Shown in pieces: positions 1 to 11,401 of a stretch of DNA of 64,000 nucleotides. The stretch covers positions 372,001 through 436,000 of the forward strand of contig JAHDVF020001564.1 in NCBI GenBank assembly GCA_022606425.2, given 5' to 3'. Made by a program: the position numbers and the translations under genes. The notes under the pieces were generated by a model. The model had not been told where the DNA came from. It saw nothing but the letters and a program-made list of their open reading frames with translations, and searched no databases. Positions within the stretch are counted from its first letter, which is position 1. Each line of letters starts with the position of its first letter. This DNA is from Lepidostoma basale (Eukaryota > Arthropoda > Insecta > Trichoptera > Lepidostomatidae).

Positions 1-502
1 TAGTAAAACAATTAGAATTTTAAAACAAATTGTGCACCAAATACCAAATTAGTTAATTGGGTTCAAACGACCTGTTTTATATGAAAAATATATATATTAT
101 TTTCAGTAAAACTTCGATATAACGGACTAATTGAGGGGAGGGGGTGTCCGTTAAAGTCGAAAGTCCATTATTTAAAAATAGGTTTAAAATAAATCAATCT
201 TTGTTTTTAAAATATGTACACTGTATTTAGATATAAATTAAAATATAAAATATAAAACACAAAATTATATTTATTGTCTTCTGATACTAGTCGTGAAGTG
301 ACATTGCTGTTTGATATCGACGCGCTTTCTTTCGGTAATGCTGCTTTGAAATAGGAATCAATTTTTGTTTGCACCTTTGAACATTACTGTTAAAATTACG
401 AAAATGCTCATAATATACTCGCAGTTGAACTTCGTTATCTGACGAATTGTCAAAAAATGTTATTAGATCATCGAGATGTGATCTTACCAATGATAACTTA
501 AC

Positions 503-1672
503 TTCTTCTTCTTCTTCTTTTGATAGATCTGACGATCTGTGACACAGAAATCATATCTCGTCGGATGATGAGATCCAGCTGTCCCTCCATCTCTTAGGCG
601 GTCTTCCAGGTAGGCGGTGTCCGGAAGGGATTTCATAGGCGGCTGTATATGCGAGTCTGTCACCATCCATTCGGGCTACATGGTCCCTCCAGTATCTTCT
701 TCTGGATCTACTCCACTGAACGATATCCTCTATTTCGCAGGTTTTCCTTATGTCTGCGTTGCGGACACGATCTCGGAGGGTTTTTCCAGTAATTGATCTT
801 AGGACCTTCATCTCCGATGTTCTAAGTAGTCCCTTGGTTCGCACAGTGTCAGCCCGCGTCTCTACAGCGTACGTCATGATGGGTCGCACGCATGTTTTGT
901 ATATTCTGATCTTGCTGTCGATACGCATGTGTTTGTTTTTCCATACCAGATTCTTCAGGCCTCCTGACACGGCAGAGGCTTTACTGACTTGTTCACGTAC
1001 TTCGGTATAAAGGTCACTTTGGCTGCAGATCTCCACTCCCAAATACCTGAAACTCATCACCTGCTCCACAGGTATATCATCAACAGTCAGTTTACATCTT
1101 GCAGGTTGCCTAGATATAGTGAGACTTTTTGTTTTGTTGACTGATATAGCCATATTTAGCCTTTGGGATACTGTGTGGAATTTGTACAACATTCTTTGCA
1201 GGTCGTCTTCAGACTCTGCTATTAATGCGGCATCGTCCGCATAGCAAATGACATTCACAGTTTTACTGCCCATTTTATAACCTAGTCCCAGGCCAGCTAC
1301 CTCTTCTATAATTTCGTCCATAATAAGATTGAACAGAAAGGGGCTCAAACTATCTCCCTGTCTTATACCATTGCTTGTAGGAATTTCCCTAGACAGTTCA
1401 TTGTCAACCTTAATTTTCGTTTTGCAATTGGTATATAGGTCTTGGACAGTCTTTATCAATGTATTGGATATTCCTCCTTCCTGTAATTTTCTTACAATAT
1501 CTCTTAACAACACCCTGTCAAATGCCTTAGTCAGATCGACAAAACATATATAGGCTACTTTATTATATTCAATTGCTTTCTCTTTCAGTTGCCTCAGAAT
1601 GAAGATTGCATCTGTTGTGGAGCGATTTCGTCGAAAACCCTGCTGTTCTTCCCTATTCGTTATCTTTTGCTC
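503..1672 (-). mobile_element. RTE-clade non-LTR retrotransposon, 5'-truncated copy
   Basis: The - strand encodes the C-terminal half of a reverse transcriptase. Visible motifs are QQGFRRNRSTTDAIF, CFVDLTKAFDR, NGIRQGDSLSPFLFN and the catalytic YADD box in CYADDAALIAES, then the usual C-terminal LPGRPPKRW. The main open frame covers 551-1513 and continues in the same sense to 1672. The 3' end has a GAA-rich microsatellite tail. The 8-bp repeat AACTTAAC flanks it at 495-502 and 1673-1680, which fixes the insertion limits. The copy is 5'-truncated and dead; the endonuclease domain is missing. Confidence 0.88.
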
Positions 1673-1689
1673 AACTTAACCGGCTCTAT

Positions 1690-2190
1690 TATTCCTTGCA
1701 CCACTCCAGCTTCATCTCTTTCATTTCCAGACTACGACCTAAATTATTACCATCTTCCTTATCAATAATTACCCTTAACCCTCCCGCAATCAATGCGGAT
1801 AAAAAAAATCCTCCCCGATAGCCCACTACGTACTCCGCCAAACAAAATGGTCTCACGCAGGATGCTATCTCCTGCGTGAGATAGCATCCTGCGTGCGACT
1901 GCTTCTCTTATCTTCCCCTCGGGAACATACTTTTTTTATAAATACAATCCCAACCCTAACTTTTCTTCCATTCCTCGACAATAAAGTAAGACTTTATCAT
2001 AAACTCTTAATCCCCTCTCGCCCTCTTTCAGAGGGACACTCCGGATCATACATTTAGCCCGATCATAAAACAACTACCAAATCACATTCCAACAATGTTT
2101 CCTACAGACGTAAGAGGAATAGCCATTAGAGCTGAACCTCTGTAAGCCAGAAGATCCAAGTCCAAGTCCAAGATGTATGGCGTGATTATC
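1690..2190 (-). repeat. interspersed repeat copy A (also at about 35.1-35.6 kb, inverted)
   Basis: This stretch matches 35105-35620 in the opposite orientation. Shared landmarks are the GATAGCATCCTGC segment, TCCTCCCCGATA and a segment beginning CAGACGTAAGAGGAATAGCC. The last landmark recurs inside the hAT-like MITE at 28144-28793, so copy A probably belongs to a longer relative of that MITE. In this copy only, 18-bp arms at 1854-1871 and 1878-1895 form a perfect palindrome around a 6-bp spacer. No coding potential is recognised. Confidence 0.5.
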
Positions 2191-2329
2191 ATGGCCGCTA
2201 AAAATTGTTTACATGCGGGGACACTTGAATTTAATTAACAGGACATTTTTAATTTTTCTACATTTAACCGGATTTTTTGTCTGTTATATCCGAAGTTCGT
2301 CCGTTATATTGAGTTTTTACTATATTTTA

Positions 2330-2795
2330 TTAATGCCAGGAACACATAAAATATGTTTCGACTTTAGGTATACAAGATGCTCTCTAAAGTCAAGAGTATT
2401 TGTTTTCTAAACGTACTTTCACTTACATGAAAGACTATGATCTCCGGTTTAGTGGGTTGATGTTATGTTATTTAAAAAAAATGTTGTTTCCCGCAAGTTG
2501 TGTACGTTATAATTTGATTCCGAAGCCGCAAAGTCATGGTAAAAATTTTCCGAAGTAACGATGTCCGCGTAGGACGTAATGTCTTGTCAGTCGGCCGAGC
2601 TGATGAGTTGGCCGCCGCATATAACCGGTGACTGGCGCGCCGCGGGCCGTGAAGACGGACTCTATCTGCCCGGATCATCTGACCACAGCCGGCTAAAATC
2701 ACAAAAATCTTAAACGAAATTTGTTTGAACGTATTCTTATTTTGGCGCGTTTAGTATAGGGGGGAATATAGATTAATAGAAATTTTACGTAATAT
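2330..2795. other. unassigned stretch with a GC- and CpG-rich patch
   Basis: No gene is recognised. About 2560-2700 is much richer in G, C and CpG than its surroundings. The - strand frame there (2472-2702) is open but shows no known domain. It could be a non-coding exon, a promoter region or an old repeat; the sequence does not decide. Confidence 0.3.
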
Positions 2796-2857
2796 AACTA
2801 ACTAACCAACCATCACGCCGTCTCCCCGAAAGGGTAGGCAGAAAGAATGGACTGTCA
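2795..2857 (-). mobile_element. LINE family 'AGTT-tail', 3' end fragment
   Basis: Read on the - strand it ends with the CCTACCCTTTCGGGGAGACG block, then GGCGTGATGG and GTTAGTTAGT, the signature 3' terminus of the most abundant LINE family in this window. Only about 60 bp remain, and the flanking DNA at 2860-2960 is unrelated and unassigned. Confidence 0.6.
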
Positions 2858-3264
2858 CACTTTAATCGATGCGACACTCCATCCTTCTCCTTTCGCCCCG
2901 CGGGAGACGCGGTGTGTTGGGTTGCGAACCTCATCGCTACCAATAGGCATCTCCCGCGCACACTTCGATCGTCCAAAATCCACAAAATAAATCTAAAACA
3001 AATAATATAAAATGCAACGATATAAAATAAAACAACAAAATAAAAATATTTTAACACAATGTTCTTTTTAGATAACATATTGTTTATTTGATTTATGTTC
3101 CACATATCCACCGTTTTTTTTTTTTAATTTGCTGTAATTGGGCACATAAAACAAACCAACACCAGTAAGAACTTTAAAATAATATTGAAGAAATTATTCA
3201 AATTGTCATTGGAACAAATGAAAAATTATTTCAATTATTTGTGAAAACGTGTTAATAAGAATAT

Positions 3265-3600
3265 AATGGTGTTCTTGTACTGACCCTTAAGTATGGAAGC
3301 GAAGCATAGAACTGTCAAAAGAAGGCTGAAAGTAGAATAAATGCAATAAAATATATATATGTTAGCGATGTAAATGGAACTAGGAATAGAGGAAGACCGA
3401 GGAAAACGTGGCATGATCAAATAAATCAAATATTGAATGTCGGCCACGTGAGGAGTCAGAGAAATCGGCGCGCTTGCATGACACGATGTATAAATGTTGA
3501 GGAATCGAGAGAAATGTGTCAGGAAAGAAAAGTGTAGCAGTCCATTCTTTCTACCTACCCCTTCGGGGAGACGACGTGATGGTTAGTTAGTTTTAGTTAG
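3265..3600 (+). mobile_element. LINE family 'AGTT-tail', internally deleted 3' copy
   Basis: It encodes fragments of the reverse-transcriptase C-terminal region, including the RGRPRKTWHDQINQIL-like and RRACMTRCMNVEE-like segments in broken frames. It ends CCTTCGGGGAGACGACGTGATGG followed by AGTT repeats. Part of the middle is deleted relative to the copy at 53745-54265. A further shred of the same family lies at 3858-3915. Confidence 0.75.
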
Positions 3601-3993
3601 TAGACCAGTAGTTCCCACCGCGCAAGGTTTAATATAAAATAAAATGGATATTTTTCGTTTGCGTTTTAAATTTATTATTTTTTAGCTCATTCGTGAAAAT
3701 CGGCCATTCGAAATCGGCGGCGACCTTTTTTTCTTTCTTTTTTTGCTCATTTGTGAAAATCGGATCACGAATGAGCAAGAAAAACTTGGTATTTGTTGTT
3801 TTTCGTTTGTTATTTGTTTAATACACCATGTATATAAAAACAAGAAACAATGTAAAAGAAACAATCACGGAACTGGCAAAAGAAGGATGAAAGTGGAATA
3901 AATGCAGTAGAAACTTTTCAAATTGTCCACGTTTATATACCTCTGGATATCAAAGGACAAAGGTCCGAGACGTTCAAGCGGGTCTGTTAGTAG
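3601..3993. other. no gene recognised
   Basis: AT-rich sequence containing two similar segments (GCTCATTCGTGAAAATCGG at about 3686 and GCTCATTTGTGAAAATCGG at about 3745) and a LINE shred at 3858-3915. No coding exon or structured RNA was identified. Confidence 0.4.
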
Positions 3994-5254
3994 CAGCGCT
4001 TTCCAACATTTTTACACATGCGGACCGAAAAAAAATGCGGACCGGTCACAAAGTTTGTTTAATTTTTTTTGTATCTACTATTCTTCTTCCAATCCATCTC
4101 TTCACTGCTGGATAAAGGACTCTAGGAAAGATAAATTCTAAAATGTTACATAACATTTATTGATCGAAGTAACTAGAAACTGATAAGCAAATTGATTGGA
4201 CAACAACAACAACAACAAACCATCACGCCTTTTCCCCGTAGGGGTAGGCAGAAAGATTGGACCGCCACACTACCCTATCCTGACACCTCTCTAGCTTCCT
4301 CCACATTCATACAGCGAGTCATACACGCACGTTGATTCTTCCGACTTCTAACATGACCAACCATTAAAATATGATTAATTTGGTCATGCCATGTTTTGCT
4401 CGACTCCGTACTCCATTTACATCATAAACGTATACTTTCTTAACCATTTTTTCTCCATCGATGTGCTTCATATGTCCGAACCAACGCAGCGATCCTTTCA
4501 TAATTTTGTTCATAATACCTTCTTCCGCTCTGTATTCCTTTCTTATATCAGCATTTGAGATTCTGTCGTATTTCGTTCTATCACACATACGTCTTAGGAA
4601 CCTCATCTCTACCGCATTTATTCTGCTCTCATCCTTCTTCTGCCAGTTCCATACATTAGGGTTGGGACCAGAACTCCATTGTGAACGACCGTTTTCGCGT
4701 CCATTGCTGAATTCTTGTTTCCAATAACTATTTTTAAAGCTCCATCCACTTTGTTACCCGCACCAACATTTCTGTCGGAAATACAATTATTTGTTTTATT
4801 TTAATTAACCCTTAGACCGCTAAGCAAAGGTATACTCTATCTAACATCGCTACGCAGTTCATTTTTCGATGACGCATTTTTAATAAAAAGTTTTTAAAAC
4901 TATAATATATTTTTCTATGAACGAAATGATTATATCATTAATTGATTATATCAGTATCTTCTTCGAACACAAAAGAATCAATTAACACGTTTGAGATGCC
5001 GATGCACATACTTATTAATGTAACTAAATTCCATCGTGACGAGCAAAGGGTTTTTAATTGTATATAGTAAAGTCAGTACAATTTTTTTTGTTGTATCTTT
5101 GCTAGAGAAGAGTCGATCACCGTGGCTTCGGTGTCGTTTGGGAGAGAAACTTGAACTGCGTTTCTTTTTTGACATTTTAAAACAGGCGACAACCGTTTTC
5201 CGCAGACCGGCAGAAAATCTCAACGGTCCACGGTCCGGTAGTTGTGAAACGCTG
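3994..5254. mobile_element. hAT-like element remnant with a LINE inserted inside
   Basis: The left end reads CAGCGCTTTCCAACATTTTT with a nearby GCGGACCG. The right end, read in reverse, starts CAGCGTTTCACAAC with a nearby GGACCG. This is typical of hAT terminal repeats. No 8-bp target duplication is conserved, so the call rests on the ends alone. A - strand LINE copy (4219-4775) interrupts it. At 4085-4125 a short - strand tail of another non-LTR element is visible (the 'ctggataaaggac' segment). No transposase domain is recognised. Confidence 0.45.
4219..4775 (-). mobile_element. LINE family 'AGTT-tail', 3' copy
   Basis: Reverse-transcriptase C-terminal segments are readable on the - strand with frame breaks: MRFLRRMCDRTKYDRISNAD, SLRWFGHMKHIDGEKMVKKV and VNGVRSRAKHG. 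The 3' end lies at the low-coordinate side, where a GTTGTTGTTG run replaces the usual AGTT repeats. Similar to the copies at 49795-50235 and 53745-54265. Confidence 0.8.
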
Positions 5255-5479
5255 GTCTAGATCATCATAATACATCACTCCAATGATGTGGGTTTTTTTC
5301 CTCTTCTATAACGTAATACGCGGCGTTTTTACCTCTATTATGACGTCATTTTAAACGATTTTCGATGGATTGCCTGTTAAACAGCAACATAAAGGCAGAA
5401 ACAGATTAACGTGTTGTGATGCCCCACAATTAGAATCGCATTACTATGAAGACGCGTGTCGCTTATTAATGCGATTCTT

Positions 5480-5715
5480 CTTCTTCTGATGTCGTGTCAG
5501 GTCCCCCAACGTAGGCGATCACTACAGCGAAAGCATATCTGTCCTGGGCCACTTGGAACAGTTTCTGAACTCTGCGAATTACTGTCCATTCTCTTATATT
5601 TCGCAGCCAGGACAACTGTCTTCTACTAACTCCCTGACGTCCCTCTATTTTACCCAGTATTATCAGCCGAAAGAGGTGATATTTTACTCCCTTTAGCACA
5701 TGACTAACCATTCAA
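5480..5715 (-). mobile_element. non-LTR retrotransposon RT C-terminal fragment
   Basis: The - strand frame reads KYHLFRLIILGKIEGRQG, then RRQLSWLRNIREWT, the conserved C-terminal tail of an endonuclease/reverse-transcriptase LINE (compare the family pattern 'GKIEGRRGxGRxxxSWLxNLR'). The 3' end carries a GAAGAAGAAG tail. It is an isolated 3' fragment of about 230 bp. Confidence 0.7.
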
Positions 5716-5814
5716 ATTGTAAGGTTCTGACATCATTGTGACGCATCGACGCAAAGTTGACATCATAGATCGTACAGCAATATTAAAGTGGCAATAGCAG
5801 AACACAGTAAGTGG

Positions 5815-6463
5815 ACATTCAGATGAATCTAATTGAGGTCCATGGAAAACAAAATGGCAAAACAGCGGGTCGATTTGGTGAGCGACAAGAAGAAGTGGAA
5901 ACGTTTGGAAAAAGCCACATCCTATAGTGGTGAGATCAAGACTTTTATCTTGGGTATGCTGGGGTATAACTCCCTCGAACTGAGGAGGGGAGGATTAATT
6001 GCAACGCACTTTTTAAGCTGATTCGGGGCACTATTGAGAACTCCTATGTTCTGGAGCAAATTGGTATTTTTGTTTCTGATAATTACCTACGACAGGGCCG
6101 GCATCAATTGTTCTTTGCTTCGTCACGCAGAACCAACCTGCCTTTGGTGATGCCAGTCGGAAGAGGAATTCGAACGTTTAATCTAATCGTCTCGTATTCG
6201 GACATTTTCAGTGTTTTCAGTGAGGCAGTTTTCATAAAAAATATATTACAAATTCTGGAAAGAGTACTGCCTCTGGAAAGAGTACTGCCTCACGGACGTC
6301 GACATATTTGGGTTCCTTCTGAAATGTATGATTTTTTGGATTCGTGTCGTTCTATCGTTGTTACACTGTTTTGTGTCCAAATGAGTCGCCTAAATGTTTT
6401 TCGTTGTTATGTCTCATTTGTGTATTATGTATATAAAAAAATAAGACTGAGGAAGAAGAAGAA
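5815..6463 (+). mobile_element. Jockey/R1-like LINE 3' fragment
   Basis: Two broken frames give LGYNSLELRR, LFKLIRGTIENSYVLEQIGI and RRTNLPLVMPVGRGIRTFN, the typical end of a Jockey- or R1-like reverse transcriptase ('...RTNxxxxxPxxRxxRxxN'). A frameshift separates the first two. The copy ends in a GAAGAAGAAGAAG tail at about 6451-6463. A short direct duplication (ctctggaaagagtactgcct) lies at 6257-6292. Confidence 0.65.
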
Positions 6464-6974
6464 GTGTATAATTAACATGTCATTTATAAAATTATTTTTA
6501 AAACACGATTTTCTAAGCATAATAGAAACGCTCTCGAAACTTGAAAATGTCCCGTAACCCGCCCGACATGATCCGAAGACACATATACCGGCGAAATTGA
6601 TACGTAACACAAGTGAGTGCGAGTCACTTTATTGCCTTGATCTCAGGATTGTATGTATGGTATAATACGTGTCGCAAGAGAGGTCAATTTGATTCATTGT
6701 TTTAATTTCGAGCGTTCGAACCAATTTGAATTTCTTAGAAGAAATACATGCTTATATCGTTCTTCAGACGATGAAGGTATGACACGTTCAAATCACGCCT
6801 TGATAAATCAATTCAAAGTGGAAAAAAACTGTATATATTTTCATGAAAATAAGAAGCTAAAAATACGATTGTAAATCAAATCAGAACATTTTATTTTGAA
6901 CGCGAATTTAAATGTGTATTATTTAAATTCTTCAATGGTACTGCAGCCGAACTTTGGCCTTCCTTGACTTTTGG
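6464..6974. other. no gene recognised
   Basis: AT-rich DNA. The small frames at 6653-6874 and nearby show no domain, no splice context and no family resemblance. I see nothing functional here. Confidence 0.4.
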
Positions 6975-7310
6975 CTTTAACTCTCTCTGTCATCCGCTGC
7001 AGTCCTACAGTTCGACACTTCTATCTAACCGATGTTATCTAGTTGAGATCTTGTTCCATTTCTCTTCCATTTTTCTCCACTCCTCCCTGTTTTATCCATT
7101 CCGAATCGATGTCGTCCCAGCTATTGGGGCAATGTCATCAGTCCATCTGTTTGGTGGTTTTCCGACATTTCTTTTCCTTGTCCAATGTCTCCATTGGAGT
7201 ATTCTGGGTGCCTATCTGGTATTGTCCTGTCTGGGTACATGTCCACCCCATTGCCACTTCAATTTAGCTGTACGATTCATGATATCGGCAACTTTGGTTC
7301 GGCGTCTTGT
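6975..7310 (-). mobile_element. non-LTR retrotransposon RT tail
   Basis: On the - strand the translation gives TRRRTKVADIMNRTAKLKWQ, WGGHVPRQ, QWRHWTRKRNVGKPPNRWTD and DIAPIAG. This is the common insect LINE C-terminal segment (K-x-K-W-x-W-x-G-H, then R-x-x-G-x-P-x-x-R-W-x-D-D). Several frame breaks show it is dead. It abuts the CR1/L2 copy at 7311. Confidence 0.65.
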
Positions 7311-7745
7311 AGTATTATTATTATTATAATGATTTGTATTTTAAGTGCGCCGTTTTGTAAAATCAATTACTCCAAGGGCGCACTAGGAAATGACTGACCG
7401 AACAGTGCAGTCTTCAGATGTTTCTTAAATTTAACGTCACTATCCTCTTACTTAATACTAACATGGAGGCTATTCCACGCCAACGGACCCGCAACGCTGA
7501 AAGCACGATCATAGAAACATGCTTTATTGGCTCTGACTGGAATTGCTATGTTGTTTGCACTTGTTTCTACTGATCGGAGTGAACATTGCCTTTCCGTTGG
7601 CATGGGTGTCACGCAGAGGTCCGATATATACGCTGGCGCTCTCTGGTGTCGAGCCTTAAACACTGTCAAACACAATTTATATTTTACTCGCTCTCGGATT
7701 TTAAGCCAATGAAGGTCCTTCAGGAGCGGCGTGAGATGCAAATTG
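7311..7745 (-). mobile_element. CR1/L2-like LINE 3' end
   Basis: The - strand encodes LHWLKIRERVKYKLCLTVFK, APAYISDLC and DRAFSVAGPLAWNSLHVSIK, the conserved C-terminus of CR1/L2-group reverse transcriptases. It is followed by the 3' segment with AAGTGCGCC and a (TAA)n-type tail at 7311-7327. The same 3' end recurs at 8937, 18520 and 19838. Confidence 0.8.
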
Positions 7746-7873
7746 GAAACAGAATATGGTGGTCGAGGCGTTTACAGGACTTATGACTTGTCATTGGTTG
7801 GGTTAAGCGATCGCTTTATGTAATACATACAACATTCCCCATTCCTCCCTTCTTACGACCACCACGTCTGACA
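7735..7873 (-). repeat. short interspersed element of about 160 bp ('GTCAGACATGG' family), copy 1
   Basis: Read on the - strand it runs from GTCAGACGTGGTGGTCGTAA through GGAATGGGGAATGTTG and TAACCCAACCAATGAC to the TATTCTGTTTC segment. It matches 10275-10427 and 53562-53722. The last copy shows a clean insertion with a 10-bp duplication, so the family is mobile. No tRNA promoter boxes or inverted termini are evident. Confidence 0.55.
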
Positions 7874-8936
7874 AATTTTTGAAAGATGTATGTATGCTAA
7901 TATGTTGAGGAACACTTCACATATTTTTGTTCAATCTACACTAGCGCCATCTATTAAGATTAGGTGTAAGCATTAAGCAGAAGGTCTGGTTGTCTACAAG
8001 TATTTGTATACATTCAAAATGTTGTAATTTCATTTGATTTGATCTCAGCCTATTTATTCTGATGTGTACAGAGAGCTTGGGAACTTTAAAAATGTTGTAA
8101 TTTTATATATAAAAAACGATCTAATAATTGCAGTTTTTCGCTAGTAGAAATAATCCATAGTTTCCGCTGTATTATTGTCTGGCTTAGATAATTCGGTCGT
8201 GGGAATGCGCAGGCGCCAATTATTGAATATCATTTATGCAGTGACAATGTTTTTATTCCGCCCGCGTCCGACGTGTGCACACCGCCGATTACAATCTCAG
8301 AACTGGGAACGGCCGCGGTTTGAATGGCAATCATTTCCAATGATTATTCTTGCCCGTTTTTATGGCTGTTCAATCGGAGCAAATATGTATTTTTTTATTT
8401 ATTGTTAACTACGTCGTGAGATCAAGTCCGCGTTGCATTGTAATAACTTCGCGTGATTGTTTCATTGCTCGGTCACCTTTATTTTGAATAAACACTGACA
8501 ACTTTGGTCTTCTAGCATATAGAGGTTCTTCATACGTCTGGTGGAAATATAATAATATTTTATGCGAGGGTTAGAGAAGTGTCCTCATCGATCCAAGTTA
8601 CCCTCCCTCATATTGGGTTTGATTTCCTCCATCCACGGGCCCATCGCTTACCTCGGAGACCTGTATCACTTTAATCACTTGTATCCCTAGTTGCGCTCTA
8701 ACGCTAGAGGCGTTAGAGTCTATATTGGTTTGCACCGTCAAGTGCAAAACTTTTCAGCTTTGTAGAACGTTGTTTCTGGTCGCCAATTTGTCAGTACGCA
8801 TTTGGGATTCGAAGCGGACACACGTCCGTATATGCTCCGAATTACTACATCACCACTAGACTTACGTATTTTATTATATATTCGTTAACAAATATAAAAA
8901 AACAATGCATGAAATCAACTTTTCCTAGAAATTTGA
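7874..8936. other. no gene recognised
   Basis: Mixed AT-rich sequence. The frame at 8175-8408 has no recognisable domain. The patch at 8560-8720 is slightly GC-richer and contains the inverted pair AACGCTAGAGG/CCTCTAGCGTT-like halves around 8700, but nothing that can be named. Confidence 0.35.
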
Positions 8937-9520
8937 TAATAATAATAATATGCTAACTTTTAAAGCGCCGTTTTTGTGATGTAATCACCTCAAGGGCGCA
9001 TTAAGACGTGTTTTAAATCTAAATGTGAACGCTTGATTGATATCCGCGATCGATTACAAAGTATAATAGAACAAAATATGCAAGTTTTAAATTGGATATG
9101 AAATATGAAAAAGATGGGGTTTCAGCTTAGATCTGTCGGATCATTTATGCATCTGAGCTGTGAAGGAAGATTGTACCAAGCTGATGGACCGGCTACCGCA
9201 AACGCTCGATCCCCGAAATTTGCACTAGGGCAACGCTTTGGCTCAACTAATCGTCCTATTGCCGAGGAGTTCGCCGCGCGAAGTGTGAATTTCCTTGTAT
9301 TTAGGCTGTCCGTTATACAGAGTTCGGATATATAATTTGGAGCCATTCCATGTAGCGCTTTGAAGACTGTCCAGCAGAGTTTATACTGGATTCTTTCTGC
9401 ACTCTTAAGCCAGTGAAGCTCCTTGAGATGTTGTGTTATATGGGACTTTTTTGGAATGCCTTTAATGAGTCTTGTTGCTGCATTGAACGCAGATTGAAGT
9501 TTGTTTAATTGTTTTTTGGA
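8937..9520 (-). mobile_element. CR1/L2-like LINE 3' end
   Basis: The - strand frame at 9122-9346 reads MAPNYISELCITDSLNTRK, TLRAANSSAIGRLVEPKRC and [20 protein letters not shown], the diagnostic CR1/L2 reverse-transcriptase C-terminus. Upstream (9350-9450) continues with the HWLKSAERIQYK-type segment. The 3' end has TTATTATTATT and the AAGGGCGC/GCGCCG block. Same family as 7311-7745. Confidence 0.82.
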
Positions 9521-10274
9521 ATGTTTGCATAAATTCCATTACAATTCGTGACATATTTCTTTTACCGCGCGAGAGTCTCACTCTTATATATTTTTTTTTG
9601 TTATTTTAATGTTTAAATACAGAATTTTTCATGTGTTTATGAATAACCTTGCTTGAAACACAATCCCGTTACTTCTTGGACTCTTGCCCAGTGTAGAGTT
9701 ATCCAGGGGCATTCTTGGGCAAGGTCATGGGACTCGCATGTTGTTAATATATGATATAACATGTTATTTTTACAATGGATATACAGAAGAATATCTCTTT
9801 CGTATTGTAAACATTGTAAATGTTATACAATTAAAACTCACAGATTAGAAAAATTCATCAAACGAATCGATGAACGTTTGCCAAGAATTTTCAATAACAA
9901 ATCTATACTTATTAATCGATGTATGATTAAGTGTATAGAATTCCATAATGATGTTATTAAAATAAACAAAAGTTGTTTAAAAATAGAAGAACTAAAAATT
10001 CTATAAATAATATGAAAAATGTATTATTTATAGAATTTTTAGTTTTCAAATCTATACTTTTTTACGTTTTCCTTTGATGATATGAATGAATTTCGTATGA
10101 AAAAATTTGCATTTTTATTTTTCTACTTCCAAAAAATTATTATAAACAATATTAATACTTGTAATCAATGCATAAATCGTTATTTTATGTATTTATTATA
10201 GGTGATATAGGAATTATAAAACAAGCAAACAAATCCTATCATTAAAGATTTTAAATAATGTAGTCATAATTTGT
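9521..10274. other. AT-rich stretch with a 23-bp palindrome
   Basis: The frame at 9761-10006 (81 codons) is AT-driven and shows no known domain. Immediately after it, 9990-10012 and 10022-10044 are perfect 23-bp inverted repeats around a 9-bp spacer, which would form a hairpin in DNA or RNA. Nothing else is recognised. Confidence 0.5.
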
Positions 10275-10427
10275 CAGACATGGTGGTCATAAGAAAGGTG
10301 GAATGGGGAATGTTGTGATTACATAAAGCGTGCGCTTAACCCAACCAATGGCAGGTCATAAGTCCTGTAAACACCTAGATCACCATATTCAGTTTCTTCT
10401 TCTCTATTGAGATAAAATTAATCCTTA
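10275..10427 (+). repeat. short interspersed element of about 160 bp ('GTCAGACATGG' family), copy 2
   Basis: Nearly identical to 53562-53722: CAGACATGGTGGTCATAAGA at the start, AACCCAACCAATGGCAGGTC in the middle and CTATTGAGATAAAATTAATC at the end. A short TTCTTC expansion near the 3' part differs between copies. Confidence 0.6.
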
Positions 10428-10670
10428 TAGTCATAATAATTTAGTTGGATTTAGTAAGTAACACATAATTTATTATCAATACGAATGAAGACGTCTGCTT
10501 TCTAGAAGTTTTATTTTATGGGAATTACACGTTTTGCATTGCGAAGGTATAATTTCATAGTTAGAGTATGGTTGGCGACTTTTCCAATGTTTGAATTTAG
10601 TTTTAAAAAAAAATCGAATATTAGCTTTTGTTATTTTCAAACGATGCATTTTGTTATTTACAATTAGCTG

Positions 10671-11389
10671 TATCTCTGGTAATGAGACTGCGGACTCCCT
10701 GGCCAGGTGGGGATGCAATGTAGGAGACACCAAATATGATAGATATCTTTACTCCGATTCATTCGAATTTATAAAAACATCAAACAACAACTTATGGAAG
10801 AAGACATTCAGAATTCCATTCCTCTCAAGCCCTGGTTTGGAAAACTCGGCCTTAGCAGAAAACTAATTACAACATACTCAAGACTTCGTTCTGGCCACTG
10901 TCTAACTCCGGCCCACCTATTCAAAATCAACTGTTCTCCTTCTCCTATTTGTGAATGCGGTGCAAAAGGCGATCTTCAACATTTAATTTTTCAATACCCT
11001 CTTTTAGTAGGGCGGGAAAACTTTCTCAAAGAAATCATTAGATTCACATTTCCCATCACCATACAAGTATTATTGTCATCACAATCAAAACTTGTAATTA
11101 TATCATTAAATCATTTTCTCTCTGTTGATAATTTTAAATTATAGGAATTTCACGATTTTATAATGTAATTAATCTATAAGTTAGTTTTCCCTACTCCCTT
11201 TTCACATAATTATTAAGAATATAATAAATATTTGTTAGTTTAAACTGTTCAATTATGTTAGTCAATGATGTTATTTTTAAATGTAATAATTGTTTGTATA
11301 TAAATATGTAACCTTAATGTATTATTACTTGTATGACACACAACACTCCATGGTGAATGTGTCAAATAAATAAATATTAAAAAAAAAAA
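10671..11389 (+). mobile_element. I/Jockey-type LINE, RNase H-domain 3' fragment with exact TSD
   Basis: The + strand frames read GNETADSLARWGC (RNase H C-terminal motif), then RLRSGHCLTPAHLF and CECGAKGDLQHLIF, the CCHC-like segment typical of I/Jockey-group elements that carry an RNase H domain. Frameshifts at about 10790 and later show decay. An AATAAA signal and a poly(A) run close the 3' end. The 12-bp repeat TACAATTAGCTG at 10659-10670 and 11390-11401 is an exact target-site duplication, so this is a complete 5'-truncated insertion. Confidence 0.88.
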
Positions 11390-11401
11390 TACAATTAGCT
11401 G

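Larger units (their letters stand above)
104..2322. mobile_element. pogo/Tigger-like DNA transposon remnant with later insertions
   Basis: The left end begins CAGTAAAACTTCGATATAAC, and the right end, read on the - strand, begins TAGTAAAAACTCAATATAAC. The pair forms degraded terminal inverted repeats of the type seen in pogo-like elements. An ORF at 287-490 (-) close to the left end could be the C-terminal tail of a lost transposase, but no catalytic motif is visible. The RTE copy at 503-1672 and another repeat at about 1690-2190 lie inside. No exact target-site duplication is visible, so the outer limits are inferred. Confidence 0.4.

Noticed and set aside
551..1513. 320-codon ORF as a host gene
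   Set aside because: It is the reverse transcriptase of a truncated RTE element with an exact target duplication.
9761..10006. 81-codon ORF before a hairpin as a gene with terminator
   Set aside because: AT-driven composition, no domain and no start context; the hairpin is a simple palindrome in eukaryotic DNA.
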